From contig DXBV01000054.1 of the NCBI GenBank assembly GCA_019116345.1, positions 1 through 44,764 of the forward strand: a stretch of 44,764 nucleotides of DNA, written 5' to 3'. The DNA comes from Candidatus Allofournierella merdipullorum (GTDB lineage: Bacteria > Bacillota > Clostridia > Oscillospirales > Ruminococcaceae). The notes beneath the pieces are model-generated. The model saw nothing but the letters and a program-made list of their open reading frames with translations. It ran no database searches and had not been told where the DNA came from. Below, in pieces: positions 18,618-26,001 of the stretch (position 1 is the first letter of the stretch; each line of letters begins with the position of its first letter). The position numbers and the translations under genes were made by a program.

Positions 18618-20144
18618 TTATTTCAGGAAGGCGAGGTCGATCTCGTAGGGGCTCTCGGTGGAGTGCTGCATCGGCGCCTCCGCCTTGTACTTGGTCAGCG
18701 CGGCCGCGGCCTTTGCGGGGTCGGCCAGGGTACCGGCGCCGCCCACGCAGCCGCCGGGGCAGCCCATGCCCTCCAGCAGGTAGCCGTTGTACTTGCCCGC
18801 GCGGGCCATCATCAAAAGGCGTTTGCAGTCTGCCAGACCCTGGGCACTGGCCACCTTGACCTCCCGGTCGGGGTCCATCTGCTTGATGCCGTTCACCACC
18901 GCCTGGGCCACACCGCCGCTGGCGGCAAAGCCGCGGCCGTCGGCGCTGGCGTGCTGGAAATCATCGCCCGGTTCCGCCTCCAGCGTCTCAAAGTCCACGC
19001 CCTTGGCCTCGAACATACCCATCAGTTCCTCAAAGGTCAGCACAAAGTCCACATCGCTGCGGATGGTGCGGCGGCTGGCCTCCAGTTTCTTGGCGGCGCA
19101 GGGGCCGACGAAGGTGACCTTGATGTCCCGGCCCAGCTTGCTCTTGGCCAGGCGGGCGGTCAGCACCATGGGGGTCATGGCCATGCTGATGTTCTGGGCA
19201 AGCTCCGGGAACAGCTTCTTGGCCATCACGCTCCAGCTGGGGCAGCAGCTGGTGGCCATGAAGGGCTGGTACTCCGGCACTTCGCGCATGAAGTCCTTCG
19301 CTTCCTCGATGGTGCACAGGTCGGCGCCGATGGCCACTTCCAGCGTGTCGATAAAGCCCAGCTGACGCATGGCAGCCTTCAGCTTGCCGGGGGTCAGACC
19401 GGGGAACTGGCTGATGAACGCGGGCGCCACGATGGCGTAGTTCTTGTCGCCCTGGCGGATGCTCTGGATCAGCTGGAAGATCTGGCCCTTGTCCACGATG
19501 GCGCCGAAGGGGCAGCTCACCAGGCACATGCCGCAGGAAACGCACTTGTCCTGATCGATCTTCGCCCGGCCCAGCTCATCGGAGCCGATGGCGTTCATGC
19601 CGCAGGCGGCGGCGCAGGGGCGCTCCATCTTCACAATGGCGTGATAGGGGCACACGTCCACGCACTTGCCGCACTTGATGCATTTTTCCTCGTCGATGAC
19701 CGAGCGGCCGCCGGGAGTGAAGCGGATGGCGTCCTTGGGGCAGACCTCTTTGCAGGGGTGAGCCAGGCAGCTGCGGCACATGTCGGTCACTTCCACCTTT
19801 TTGGGCGGGCAGGCCGAGCAGGCGAATTTGATGATGTTGATGAGCGGGGGATCGTAGTATTTGCTGGCGATCACGCTGTTTTCGATGCCCGCGTTGGTGG
19901 GCGCCTGCTCGTCCAGCGGACGCAGGGGCAGGCCCATGGCCAGACGGATGCGCTCGGAAACGATGGCCCGTTCCAGAAAGATGCTGTTGCGGTGGGTGCC
20001 CACCTCGCCGGGAATGATCTTGTAGGGAAGCTTGACCATTTCGGAGGCATAGTCCTGTCCCTCATAGGAAAGACGGGCCACCTCGGTGAATACCTTGCGG
20101 CGGATGTCGGTCACGGTGGTGTAGATACCGCGCATTGTGCTCAT
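18618..20144 (-). CDS. [FeFe] hydrogenase with N-terminal ferredoxin-like clusters
   Basis: Iron-only hydrogenase-like protein of 508 residues for H2 metabolism or redox sensing. N-terminal iron-sulfur cysteines occur as sets near 109-135, 155-165 and 201-211 (CxxCxxCxxxC type). The H-cluster domain keeps all four cluster cysteines: TSCCPSW (Cys300-Cys301), GPCAAKK (Cys349) and CPGGC (Cys462, Cys466). The second motif reads GPC rather than MPC, and the third EGMGCPGGC rather than EVMACPGGC. Both point to the group B (monomeric, ferredoxin-dependent) class rather than the best-known group A enzymes. The start is ATG at 20144 with GGAAAGGAG upstream. No maturation genes (hydEFG) are in the window. 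Confidence 0.92.
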   Translation of the reverse strand: MSTMRGIYTTVTDIRRKVFTEVARLSYEGQDYASEMVKLPYKIIPGEVGTHRNSIFLERAIVSERIRLAMGLPLRPLDEQAPTNAGIENSVIASKYYDPPLINIIKFACSACPPKKVEVTDMCRSCLAHPCKEVCPKDAIRFTPGGRSVIDEEKCIKCGKCVDVCPYHAIVKMERPCAAACGMNAIGSDELGRAKIDQDKCVSCGMCLVSCPFGAIVDKGQIFQLIQSIRQGDKNYAIVAPAFISQFPGLTPGKLKAAMRQLGFIDTLEVAIGADLCTIEEAKDFMREVPEYQPFMATSCCPSWSVMAKKLFPELAQNISMAMTPMVLTARLAKSKLGRDIKVTFVGPCAAKKLEASRRTIRSDVDFVLTFEELMGMFEAKGVDFETLEAEPGDDFQHASADGRGFAASGGVAQAVVNGIKQMDPDREVKVASAQGLADCKRLLMMARAGKYNGYLLEGMGCPGGCVGGAGTLADPAKAAAALTKYKAEAPMQHSTESPYEIDLAFLK

Positions 20145-20204
20145 AAAAGAACTCCTTTCCGGAATGTGGTCGCAGCGCCCGCCCGCAGGACGAGCCATAT
20201 TAAC

Positions 20205-20233
20205 ACTATACCATAAAACATCCCCCGCCGCAA
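20205..20233 (-). promoter_or_regulatory. Hydrogenase promoter
   Basis: On the minus strand TTGCGG (20233-20228), 17-nt spacer, TATAGT (20210-20205). The -35 matches that of rnpB exactly. Confidence 0.7.
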
Positions 20234-20329
20234 AGGGCGGAAATCATTTTTTACGCAGGACTGCCAAAAATTTAACGATTGTACAAAAACCGCAAACACA
20301 CGCCCGGTTCCTTTGTGAAAGGAGACCGC

Positions 20330-20362
20330 AAAAAAAGCCCGCCCCGACGGCGCGGAGCGGGC
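20330..20362 (-). terminator. Terminator of the hydroxyacid dehydrogenase gene
   Basis: On the minus strand GCCCGCTCCG pairs with CGGGGCGGGC (one mismatch), followed by seven T. Confidence 0.75.
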
Positions 20363-20373
20363 AAAACATCCAA

Positions 20374-21321
20374 TCAGAGCACCTTGTTGATCTGGTGGCC
20401 TTCCAGCCAGCAGTCCAGGCTGTGGAACACGATCTCGGCGCGCTTTTCCATCGACTCGGCGGTGGCAAAGGCCACGTGAGGCGTGACGATGGTGTTGGGG
20501 GTGTGCAGCAGGGGATGGTCGGCGGGCAGGGGAGGCTCGGTCTCGAACACGTCCACGCCCGCGCCGCCAAGACGTCCCTCGTTCAGCGCGGCGGCCAGCG
20601 CGGCGGAATCCACCACCGGGCCCCGTGCGGCGTTGAGCAGCAGCGCGCCCGGCTTCATCCGGGCAATGGCCTCGGCGCCGATGAGCCCGCGGGTGGAATC
20701 GTTCAGCGGGCAGTGCAGGCTGAGAATGTCCGCCTGTGCCAGCACTTCGGTGAGGGGGAGATAGGTGATGAGGTCGGTGTTGGGCTTGTGGCTGTGGTCA
20801 CCGGAGGCGATGACGCGGCAGCCGAAGGCGGCGAACAGCTGCGCCACCCGGGAGCCGATGGCGCCGGTGCCCACCAGGCCCACCGTCTTGCCCCGCAGCT
20901 CATGGCCTACAAGTCCGTCCTTGGTGCCGCCGGTGCGGCAGCGCTCCTCCACCTGGGGCAGGTTTCGCAGCAGCGCCAGCGCCATGCACACCGTAAGTTC
21001 CGCCACCGAATCATTGGAATAGCCGGAGGCGTTGCTCACCGCGACGCCCATCTCACGGGCGGCGTCCAGATCCACATGATCCACGCCGGTGAAAGCCACG
21101 TCGATGAATTTCAGATGCTCACAGGCCCGGATGACCTGCCCGGGCAGGGGCATATTGGCCAGCATCAGCGCATCCGCGTCCCGGGCCTCTTCGATCAGAC
21201 GGTCGGGGTCCGTGGTGCGGGGGTAGGCGGCGAAGGTATGCCCGGCAGCGGCGAGGGGAGCGGTGTAGCGCTCCAGCAGACTGTCGGGGATGCCCAGAGA
21301 CTCCAGCAAAACGATGTTCAT
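20374..21321 (-). CDS. D-isomer-specific 2-hydroxyacid dehydrogenase (NAD-dependent)
   Basis: Oxidoreductase of 315 residues related to D-3-phosphoglycerate, glycerate and lactate dehydrogenases. The nucleotide motif GLVGTGAIGSRVA is at 148-160. The catalytic triad is visible: Arg233 in NAARGPVVD, Glu262 in GVDVFETEPP, and His282 in TPHVAF. No ACT domain is present, so it is probably not the serine-pathway SerA. Substrate not determinable. The start ATG at 21321 follows GAAAGGAAG. Confidence 0.92.
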   Translation of the reverse strand: MNIVLLESLGIPDSLLERYTAPLAAAGHTFAAYPRTTDPDRLIEEARDADALMLANMPLPGQVIRACEHLKFIDVAFTGVDHVDLDAAREMGVAVSNASGYSNDSVAELTVCMALALLRNLPQVEERCRTGGTKDGLVGHELRGKTVGLVGTGAIGSRVAQLFAAFGCRVIASGDHSHKPNTDLITYLPLTEVLAQADILSLHCPLNDSTRGLIGAEAIARMKPGALLLNAARGPVVDSAALAAALNEGRLGGAGVDVFETEPPLPADHPLLHTPNTIVTPHVAFATAESMEKRAEIVFHSLDCWLEGHQINKVL

Positions 21322-21414
21322 GCAAAAACTTCCTTTCAGGCGCAGGCCGGCAGGGTCAGACGCGTTTTGTATCATTGTACCACCGGCGACCGGGGTTGTC
21401 CATCATGGCAAAAC

Positions 21415-21452
21415 AAAACGACCGGGAGAGGCGAACCTCTTCCGGTCGTTTT
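21415..21452 (-). terminator. Terminator downstream of tRNA-Leu
   Basis: Stem AAAACGACCGGGAGAGG / CCTCTTCCGGTCGTTTT with a CGAA loop; minus-strand transcript ends in TTTTGTTTT. Confidence 0.8.
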
Positions 21453-21454
21453 GC

Positions 21455-21541
21455 TGGTGCGGATGAAGGGACTTGAACCCATATGGAGTTGCCCCCACTA
21501 GAACCTGAATCTAGCGCGTCTGCCAATTCCGCCACATCCGC
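21455..21541 (-). tRNA. tRNA-Leu (CAG)
   Basis: Class II tRNA of 87 nt on the minus strand with CCA encoded. Acceptor arms GCGGATG/CATCCGC pair fully; the anticodon loop TTCAGGT sits in stem CTAGA/TCTAG; a long variable arm and TTCAAGTC T-loop follow. Confidence 0.95.
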
Positions 21542-21645
21542 ATATATGTAAACGCGGCGTGAGCCGCGAATACGCCGTTCGTACTTTGGACCGTGTGGCC
21601 CGCTGTGCGGAACGATAGCTATTCTATCACAGGATCCGGCAGTTG

Positions 21646-22026
21646 TCAACTATCTTTTTCAAATTTTTTTTGAGCGTGCTCCACAAGCTTTTCAAAGGTC
21701 TGTTCGCTCAGGTCGTGCTCCACCCGGCAGGCGTCCCGGGCGGCCACCTCAGGGTCCACCCCAAGACGCACGAAAAACTCGGTGAGCAGCCGGTGCCGGT
21801 CATACACCCGCCGGGCGATGGCAAGCCCCGCCTCGGTCAGGATCAGGCCGCCGTCCTCGTCCACCTGCACGTATCCGCTCTCCCGCAGCTTCTTCATGGC
21901 CACGCTCACGCTGGCCTTGGTGAAGGCCAGCTCGTTGGCCACGTCCACCGAGCGAACATAGCCCCGGCGCTCTTTCAGCATCAGGATCGCTTCCAGATAA
22001 TCTTCCGAAGATTCATGCACCCGCAT
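21646..22026 (-). CDS. DtxR/MntR-family metal-dependent transcriptional repressor
   Basis: Metal-sensing repressor of 126 residues: winged helix (about 5-65) plus metal-binding dimerisation domain, without the SH3-like third domain of DtxR. Likely metal ligands by alignment from memory: Asp9 and Glu12 (as Asp8/Glu11 in MntR), His78, and Cys100, Glu103, His104 (as Cys102/Glu105/His106 in DtxR). This mix of MntR-like and DtxR-like ligands makes Mn versus Fe specificity uncertain. The start ATG at 22026 has GGAGG about 8 nt upstream; longer readings lack a ribosome site. No metal transporter is adjacent. Confidence 0.9.
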   Translation of the reverse strand: MRVHESSEDYLEAILMLKERRGYVRSVDVANELAFTKASVSVAMKKLRESGYVQVDEDGGLILTEAGLAIARRVYDRHRLLTEFFVRLGVDPEVAARDACRVEHDLSEQTFEKLVEHAQKKFEKDS

Positions 22027-22069
22027 CAGTCGAGCCTCCGTTCCGGCGCTGCCGCTAATTATTAAATAT

Positions 22070-22098
22070 ACCCTAACATATTTGCCGCGCTTTGGCAA
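22070..22098 (-). promoter_or_regulatory. Possible promoter of the DtxR-family gene
   Basis: On the minus strand TTGCCA (22098-22093), 17-nt spacer, TAGGGT (22075-22070). The AT-rich TTAGGGTATATTTAATAATT downstream could include an autoregulatory site, but no clean palindrome is visible. Confidence 0.35.
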
Positions 22099-22207
22099 GG
22101 ACAGCCCGGTTTGCAGTTCGCGCCCTTTCTTTTGCATTTTCGGAGGCGGGGGCTTTCTTTCCCTGTATTCGAGTGATACAATAGGTTCGGCAAAGGAGGG
22201 CGTGGGC

Positions 22208-23155
22208 TTGGATTCGTTTTTGTACAGCGTGAATGCGTCCCTCCCGATCTTTCTCACCATGGCGGCGGGCCTCGGCCTGCGGCGGCTGGGCCTTTTGGAC
22301 AAGCACTTCGCCGATGTGGCCGATCAGTTCGTGTTCAAAGTCACCCTGCCGCTGATGCTCTTCGAGCAGATCCGCGCCGTGGACGTCTACAACAGCTTCG
22401 ACGGCGGCTACCTTGCCTTCTGCGCGGGCGTGACCCTCACCAGCATCCTGGTGGCCTGGGCGCTGGCCCGGCGGTTCGTGCCCAAGCGCAGCGTGGGCGC
22501 CTTTGTGCAGGCGTGTTACCGTTCCAGCGCCGCCATTCTGGGCCTTGCCTTCATCCAGAACATCTACGGTTCGGTGGGCATGGCGGGGCTGATGGTGCTG
22601 GGCAGCGTGCCGCTGTTCAATCTGTTCGCGGTGGTGGTCCTTACCCTGGAAGGGCCGGACGCGGGCGGTCAGCCGCTGAAAGCACGCCTTGTCAGCGCGG
22701 CCAAAGGCGTTGCCGCCAACCCCATCATCCTGGGCATCCTGGCGGGCCTTGCGGCGGCGCTCATCCGGCTGCCGGTGCCCACCGCGCTGGACCGGGTGCT
22801 GGAAAACTTCGCCGGGCTCACCACCCCGCTGGCGCTGGTGGCCATCGGCGTGACCTTCGACTTCAAAGCGGCCCTGGGCACTTCCAAGCTCGCACTGATC
22901 GCCTCGGTGGTGAAGCTGATGGTGCTGCCGGCGGTGTTCCTGCCGCTGGGCGCGGCCCTGGGCTTTAGGGAGCAGATGTTCATGGGCCTCATCGTGATGC
23001 TGGGCTCGCCCTGCACCCCCACCAGTTATGTGATGGCAAAGACCCTCGGCGGTGACGCGCCGCTGGCCGCCTCCGCCGTCATGCTCACCACGCTGGCGTC
23101 CAGTGCCAGCCTCACGTTCTGGATCTTCCTGTGGCACAGCCTGGGGGTCCTGTAG
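22208..23155 (+). CDS. AEC-family (auxin efflux carrier-like) transporter
   Basis: Membrane permease of 315 residues with about ten hydrophobic segments, arranged as two similar halves as in the bile/arsenite/riboflavin and AEC superfamily. Bacterial AEC proteins include malate and other organic acid exporters. The start is taken as TTG at 22208, 8 nt after AAGGAGG; a GTG at 22202 would be too close to that site. It is divergent from the DtxR-family gene, sharing about 180 nt of upstream DNA with a TACAAT -10 candidate at 22177-22182. Substrate unknown. Confidence 0.88.
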   Translation: MDSFLYSVNASLPIFLTMAAGLGLRRLGLLDKHFADVADQFVFKVTLPLMLFEQIRAVDVYNSFDGGYLAFCAGVTLTSILVAWALARRFVPKRSVGAFVQACYRSSAAILGLAFIQNIYGSVGMAGLMVLGSVPLFNLFAVVVLTLEGPDAGGQPLKARLVSAAKGVAANPIILGILAGLAAALIRLPVPTALDRVLENFAGLTTPLALVAIGVTFDFKAALGTSKLALIASVVKLMVLPAVFLPLGAALGFREQMFMGLIVMLGSPCTPTSYVMAKTLGGDAPLAASAVMLTTLASSASLTFWIFLWHSLGVL

Positions 23156-23168
23156 CGCCCGTTTTCTC

Positions 23169-23197
23169 TTGCTTTTCGCCCCATCGTGGGGTATAGT
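23169..23197 (+). promoter_or_regulatory. galE promoter
   Basis: TTGCTT (23169-23174), 17-nt spacer, TATAGT (23192-23197). Confidence 0.65.
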
Positions 23198-23235
23198 TAA
23201 AGTATAAAATGCCCGGAAGGGAAAGGAGCAACAGC

Positions 23236-24255
23236 ATGAGTATTTTAGTGTGCGGCGGCGCAGGGTATATCGGCAGCCATACCTGCGTGGAACTTCTGGC
23301 GGCCGGCTACGATATCGTTGTGGCCGACAACTACTACAACTCCTGCCCGGAGGCGGTGCGCCGAGTGAAGGAAATCTCCGGCAAAGATTTTCGCTTTGTG
23401 GAGGTCGACCTGACCGACGCGGAAAAAGTGGAAGAGCTGTTTGCACAAAACCCGGACATCGACTCGGTGATCCAGTTCGCGGCCTACAAAGCGGTGGGCG
23501 AAAGCGTGAGCAAACCCATCGAGTACTACACCAACAACCTGGCCACCACCCTCACCGTTCTGGCTGCCATGCGCCGCCACGGCGTGAACAATCTGGTGTT
23601 CTCCTCCTCCGCCACCGTTTACGGCGACCCGGAGAAGGTGCCCATCGACGAAAGCTGCCGTGTGGGCGGCACCACCAATCCCTACGGCACCAGCAAGCTG
23701 ATGAACGAGATGATGCTCACCGACTGCTGCAAGGCCTACCCCGAGATGAACGTGGCGCTGCTGCGCTACTTCAACCCCATCGGTGCCCATAAGAGCGGCC
23801 TGATCGGTGAGGACCCCAACGGCATCCCCAACAACCTGGTGCCCTACATCGCCAAGGTGGCGGTGGGCGCGCTGGAGAAGGTGCACGTGTTCGGCGACGA
23901 CTATCCTACCCCGGACGGCACCGGCGTGCGTGACTACATCCATGTGGTGGACCTGGCCAAGGGCCATGTGGCGGCTATCAAGAAGCTGGAGCAGAAGCCC
24001 GGCCTGTTCATCTGCAACCTGGGCACCGGCAAGGGCTACAGCGTGCTGGAGGTCATCAAGGCCTATGAGAAGGCCTGCGGCAAGACCCTGCCCTACGTGA
24101 TCGATCCCCGCCGCCCCGGCGATATCGCCACCGTCTACGCCGACCCCGCCAAGGCGAAAAACGAGCTGGGCTGGGAGGCTCAGTACGGCATCGAGGAGAT
24201 GTGCGCCGACAGCTGGAAGTGGCAGAGCATGAACCCCAACGGCTATAAGAGCTGA
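23236..24255 (+). CDS. galE: UDP-glucose 4-epimerase
   Basis: NAD-dependent interconversion of UDP-glucose and UDP-galactose (339 residues). The Rossmann motif GGAGYIGSH is at 7-15. The catalytic Ser (SSSATVYG, about 123-130) and the Tyr150-x3-Lys154 pair (YGTSK) are present, as are RYFNPIGAHKSG and the DGTGVRDYIHVVDLA substrate loop. GGAAAGGAGC precedes the ATG. A sugar nucleotidyltransferase gene begins 44 nt downstream, so both probably supply UDP-sugars for exopolysaccharide or galactose use. Confidence 0.96.
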   Translation: MSILVCGGAGYIGSHTCVELLAAGYDIVVADNYYNSCPEAVRRVKEISGKDFRFVEVDLTDAEKVEELFAQNPDIDSVIQFAAYKAVGESVSKPIEYYTNNLATTLTVLAAMRRHGVNNLVFSSSATVYGDPEKVPIDESCRVGGTTNPYGTSKLMNEMMLTDCCKAYPEMNVALLRYFNPIGAHKSGLIGEDPNGIPNNLVPYIAKVAVGALEKVHVFGDDYPTPDGTGVRDYIHVVDLAKGHVAAIKKLEQKPGLFICNLGTGKGYSVLEVIKAYEKACGKTLPYVIDPRRPGDIATVYADPAKAKNELGWEAQYGIEEMCADSWKWQSMNPNGYKS

Positions 24256-24299
24256 TTGGATCCTGAGAGACGCAAAGCAAGGAAGGGAGATACAACAGT

Positions 24300-25223
24300 A
24301 TGCAGAAGAAACCTATCTTAGTGGTGCTGGCAGCCGGTATGGGCAGCCGTTACGGCGGCCTGAAGCAGATCGACCCGGTGGGCCCCAGCGGCGAGGTCAT
24401 CATGGACTACTCTCTCTACGACGCCAAGCGCGCCGGTTTTGAGACTGTGGTGTTCATCATCAAGCACGAGATCGAAGAGGCCTTCAAGGAGACCGTGGGC
24501 CAGCGCGCCGAGAAGTTCATGGAAGTGCGCTATGCCTATCAGCAGCTGGAGGACCTGCCCGAGGGCTGCACCCTGCCCGAGGGCCGCGAGAAGCCTCTGG
24601 GCACCGGCCATGCCATCCTGGCGGCCCGGGACGTTCTGGACGCTCCCTTCGCCGTGATCAACGCCGACGACTACTACGGCCCCTCCGCCTTCAAGACCAT
24701 CTATGATTATCTGGCCGGCGACGGCTGCGGCGTGGGCAAGTACGGCATGGTGGCTTACCGTCTGGACAGCACCGTCACCGAGCACGGCACCGTTGCCCGC
24801 GGCCTGTGCCAGGTGGACGAGAACGGCCATTTGGTGAACGTGGTGGAGCGCACCAAGATCGGCACCTACGAGGGCGGCATCCACTTCACCGAGGATGACG
24901 GCGCCACCTGGACCGATGTGCCTGCGGACACCCCCGTTTCCATGAACCTGTGGGGCTTCGATCCCAGCTTCGTGGGCGAGCTGAAGACCCGCTTTGTGCC
25001 CTTCATGAAGGAGCTGGCCAATACCGCCAACCCCCTCAAGACCGAGTTCCTGCTGCCCACCGTGGTGGGCCAGATGCTGGTGGAGGGCTCCGCTAAGGTG
25101 ACTGTGCTGCACAGTGCCGACAAGTGGTACGGTGTGACCTACAAAGAGGACAAGCCCGGCGTTGTGGCGGCTCTGGCCCAGAAGGTGGCCGACGGGCTGT
25201 ATCCCACCCCGCTGTGGAAGTGA
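24300..25223 (+). CDS. Sugar-phosphate nucleotidyltransferase
   Basis: Protein of 307 residues with the nucleotidyltransferase signature LAAGMGSRYGGLKQ at 10-23 and a later metal site NADDYYG. It differs from classic GalU (no PAAGLGTRFLPATK), and belongs to a separate family often found beside galE in Clostridia. A role as UDP-glucose pyrophosphorylase is plausible from the neighbour but not proved. GGAAGGGAG precedes the ATG; a hairpin follows. Confidence 0.85.
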   Translation: MQKKPILVVLAAGMGSRYGGLKQIDPVGPSGEVIMDYSLYDAKRAGFETVVFIIKHEIEEAFKETVGQRAEKFMEVRYAYQQLEDLPEGCTLPEGREKPLGTGHAILAARDVLDAPFAVINADDYYGPSAFKTIYDYLAGDGCGVGKYGMVAYRLDSTVTEHGTVARGLCQVDENGHLVNVVERTKIGTYEGGIHFTEDDGATWTDVPADTPVSMNLWGFDPSFVGELKTRFVPFMKELANTANPLKTEFLLPTVVGQMLVEGSAKVTVLHSADKWYGVTYKEDKPGVVAALAQKVADGLYPTPLWK

Positions 25224-25247
25224 TCGTTTCCTAAAGGCAGACCATGC

Positions 25248-25281
25248 AGGGAACGGCCGGCAATGCCGGCCGTTCCCTTTG
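25248..25281 (+). terminator. Hairpin after the nucleotidyltransferase gene
   Basis: AGGGAACGGCCGGC and GCCGGCCGTTCCCT form a perfect 14-bp stem with a 3-nt loop. The T-tract is short and broken (TTTGCC). It ends only 24 nt before the next start, and I see no promoter in between, so it may be a leaky terminator regulating the downstream pair. Confidence 0.7.
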
Positions 25282-25305
25282 CCTGTGTTTAGAGGAGGAA
25301 CGGGA

Positions 25306-25965
25306 ATGAAAGAAAAGCCCATCCTGCCGCCGTCGCTGCCCGACCGCCCGGAACCGGCGGAGCGGGGCGAGGAACTGGTGGCCATGGCCCGGGCGACCCA
25401 GGAGCCGCTGGCCCGCTGGCGTTTTTCCGGGCTGGATCTGTGCGGCGAGGATCTGCGGGAGATGCGCTTTGAACAGTGTGTTTTTGAGGGCTGCCGCTTC
25501 ACCGGGGCGGACCTGCAGGGCGCGAGCTTTGTGGATTGCCTGCTGAAAAACTGCGAGTTTTCAGCGGTGCGGGCGGGGGAGGCCTATTTCCTGCGCTGCC
25601 GGTTCCAGGGCGTCAAAGCCCTGGCCGCGTCGCTGCCGGACTGCCGCCTGGCCCATGTGCAGATGACGGAGTGCAATTTCACCGAGGCAAACTTCACCGG
25701 CGCCAGCGTGGAGCAGGCGCGGCTGGAAGAGTGCGATCTTTCCGCCGCCAGCCTGGCGGAATGGCGGCACAAAGGGCTTTCGCTGGCGCACAGCCGGTTT
25801 TTCCGCACCAGCTTTTTCAAAACGCCGCTGGCAGGTCTGGATTTTACCGACAGCGAGCTGGAAGGCGTGACGGTGAGCGATGACGCCGCCGAACTGAAAG
25901 GCGCGACGGTCAATGTGCGGCAGGCGGCGGAGCTTGCCCGTCTGCTGGGTGTGACCGTGCGCTGA
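25306..25965 (+). CDS. Pentapeptide-repeat protein, Qnr-like
   Basis: Protein of 219 residues built of pentapeptide repeats from about residue 38 to 195 (units such as FEQCV, FEGCR, FTGAD, LQGAS, FVDCL), predicted to form a right-handed quadrilateral beta-helix. Its length is that of Qnr proteins (about 218). The C-terminal segment GATVNVRQAAELARLLGVTV resembles the end of Qnr-type proteins, which form the dimer interface. Qnr proteins mimic DNA and protect type II topoisomerases from quinolones; the general family has many other roles. A MATE exporter starts 36 nt downstream. The Qnr assignment is inference. GAGGAGGAA precedes the ATG. Confidence 0.8.
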   Translation: MKEKPILPPSLPDRPEPAERGEELVAMARATQEPLARWRFSGLDLCGEDLREMRFEQCVFEGCRFTGADLQGASFVDCLLKNCEFSAVRAGEAYFLRCRFQGVKALAASLPDCRLAHVQMTECNFTEANFTGASVEQARLEECDLSAASLAEWRHKGLSLAHSRFFRTSFFKTPLAGLDFTDSELEGVTVSDDAAELKGATVNVRQAAELARLLGVTVR

Positions 25966-26001
25966 AGCGCGATTTTTTACCAAGGAGACAAGAGGGGAAC
26001 C

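Noticed and set aside
18480-20216. Long open frame on the plus strand across the hydrogenase gene
   Set aside because: It is antisense to a clearly functional gene, is His/Gly/Ala-rich without motifs, and has no ribosome site. In GC-rich DNA such antisense frames are expected.
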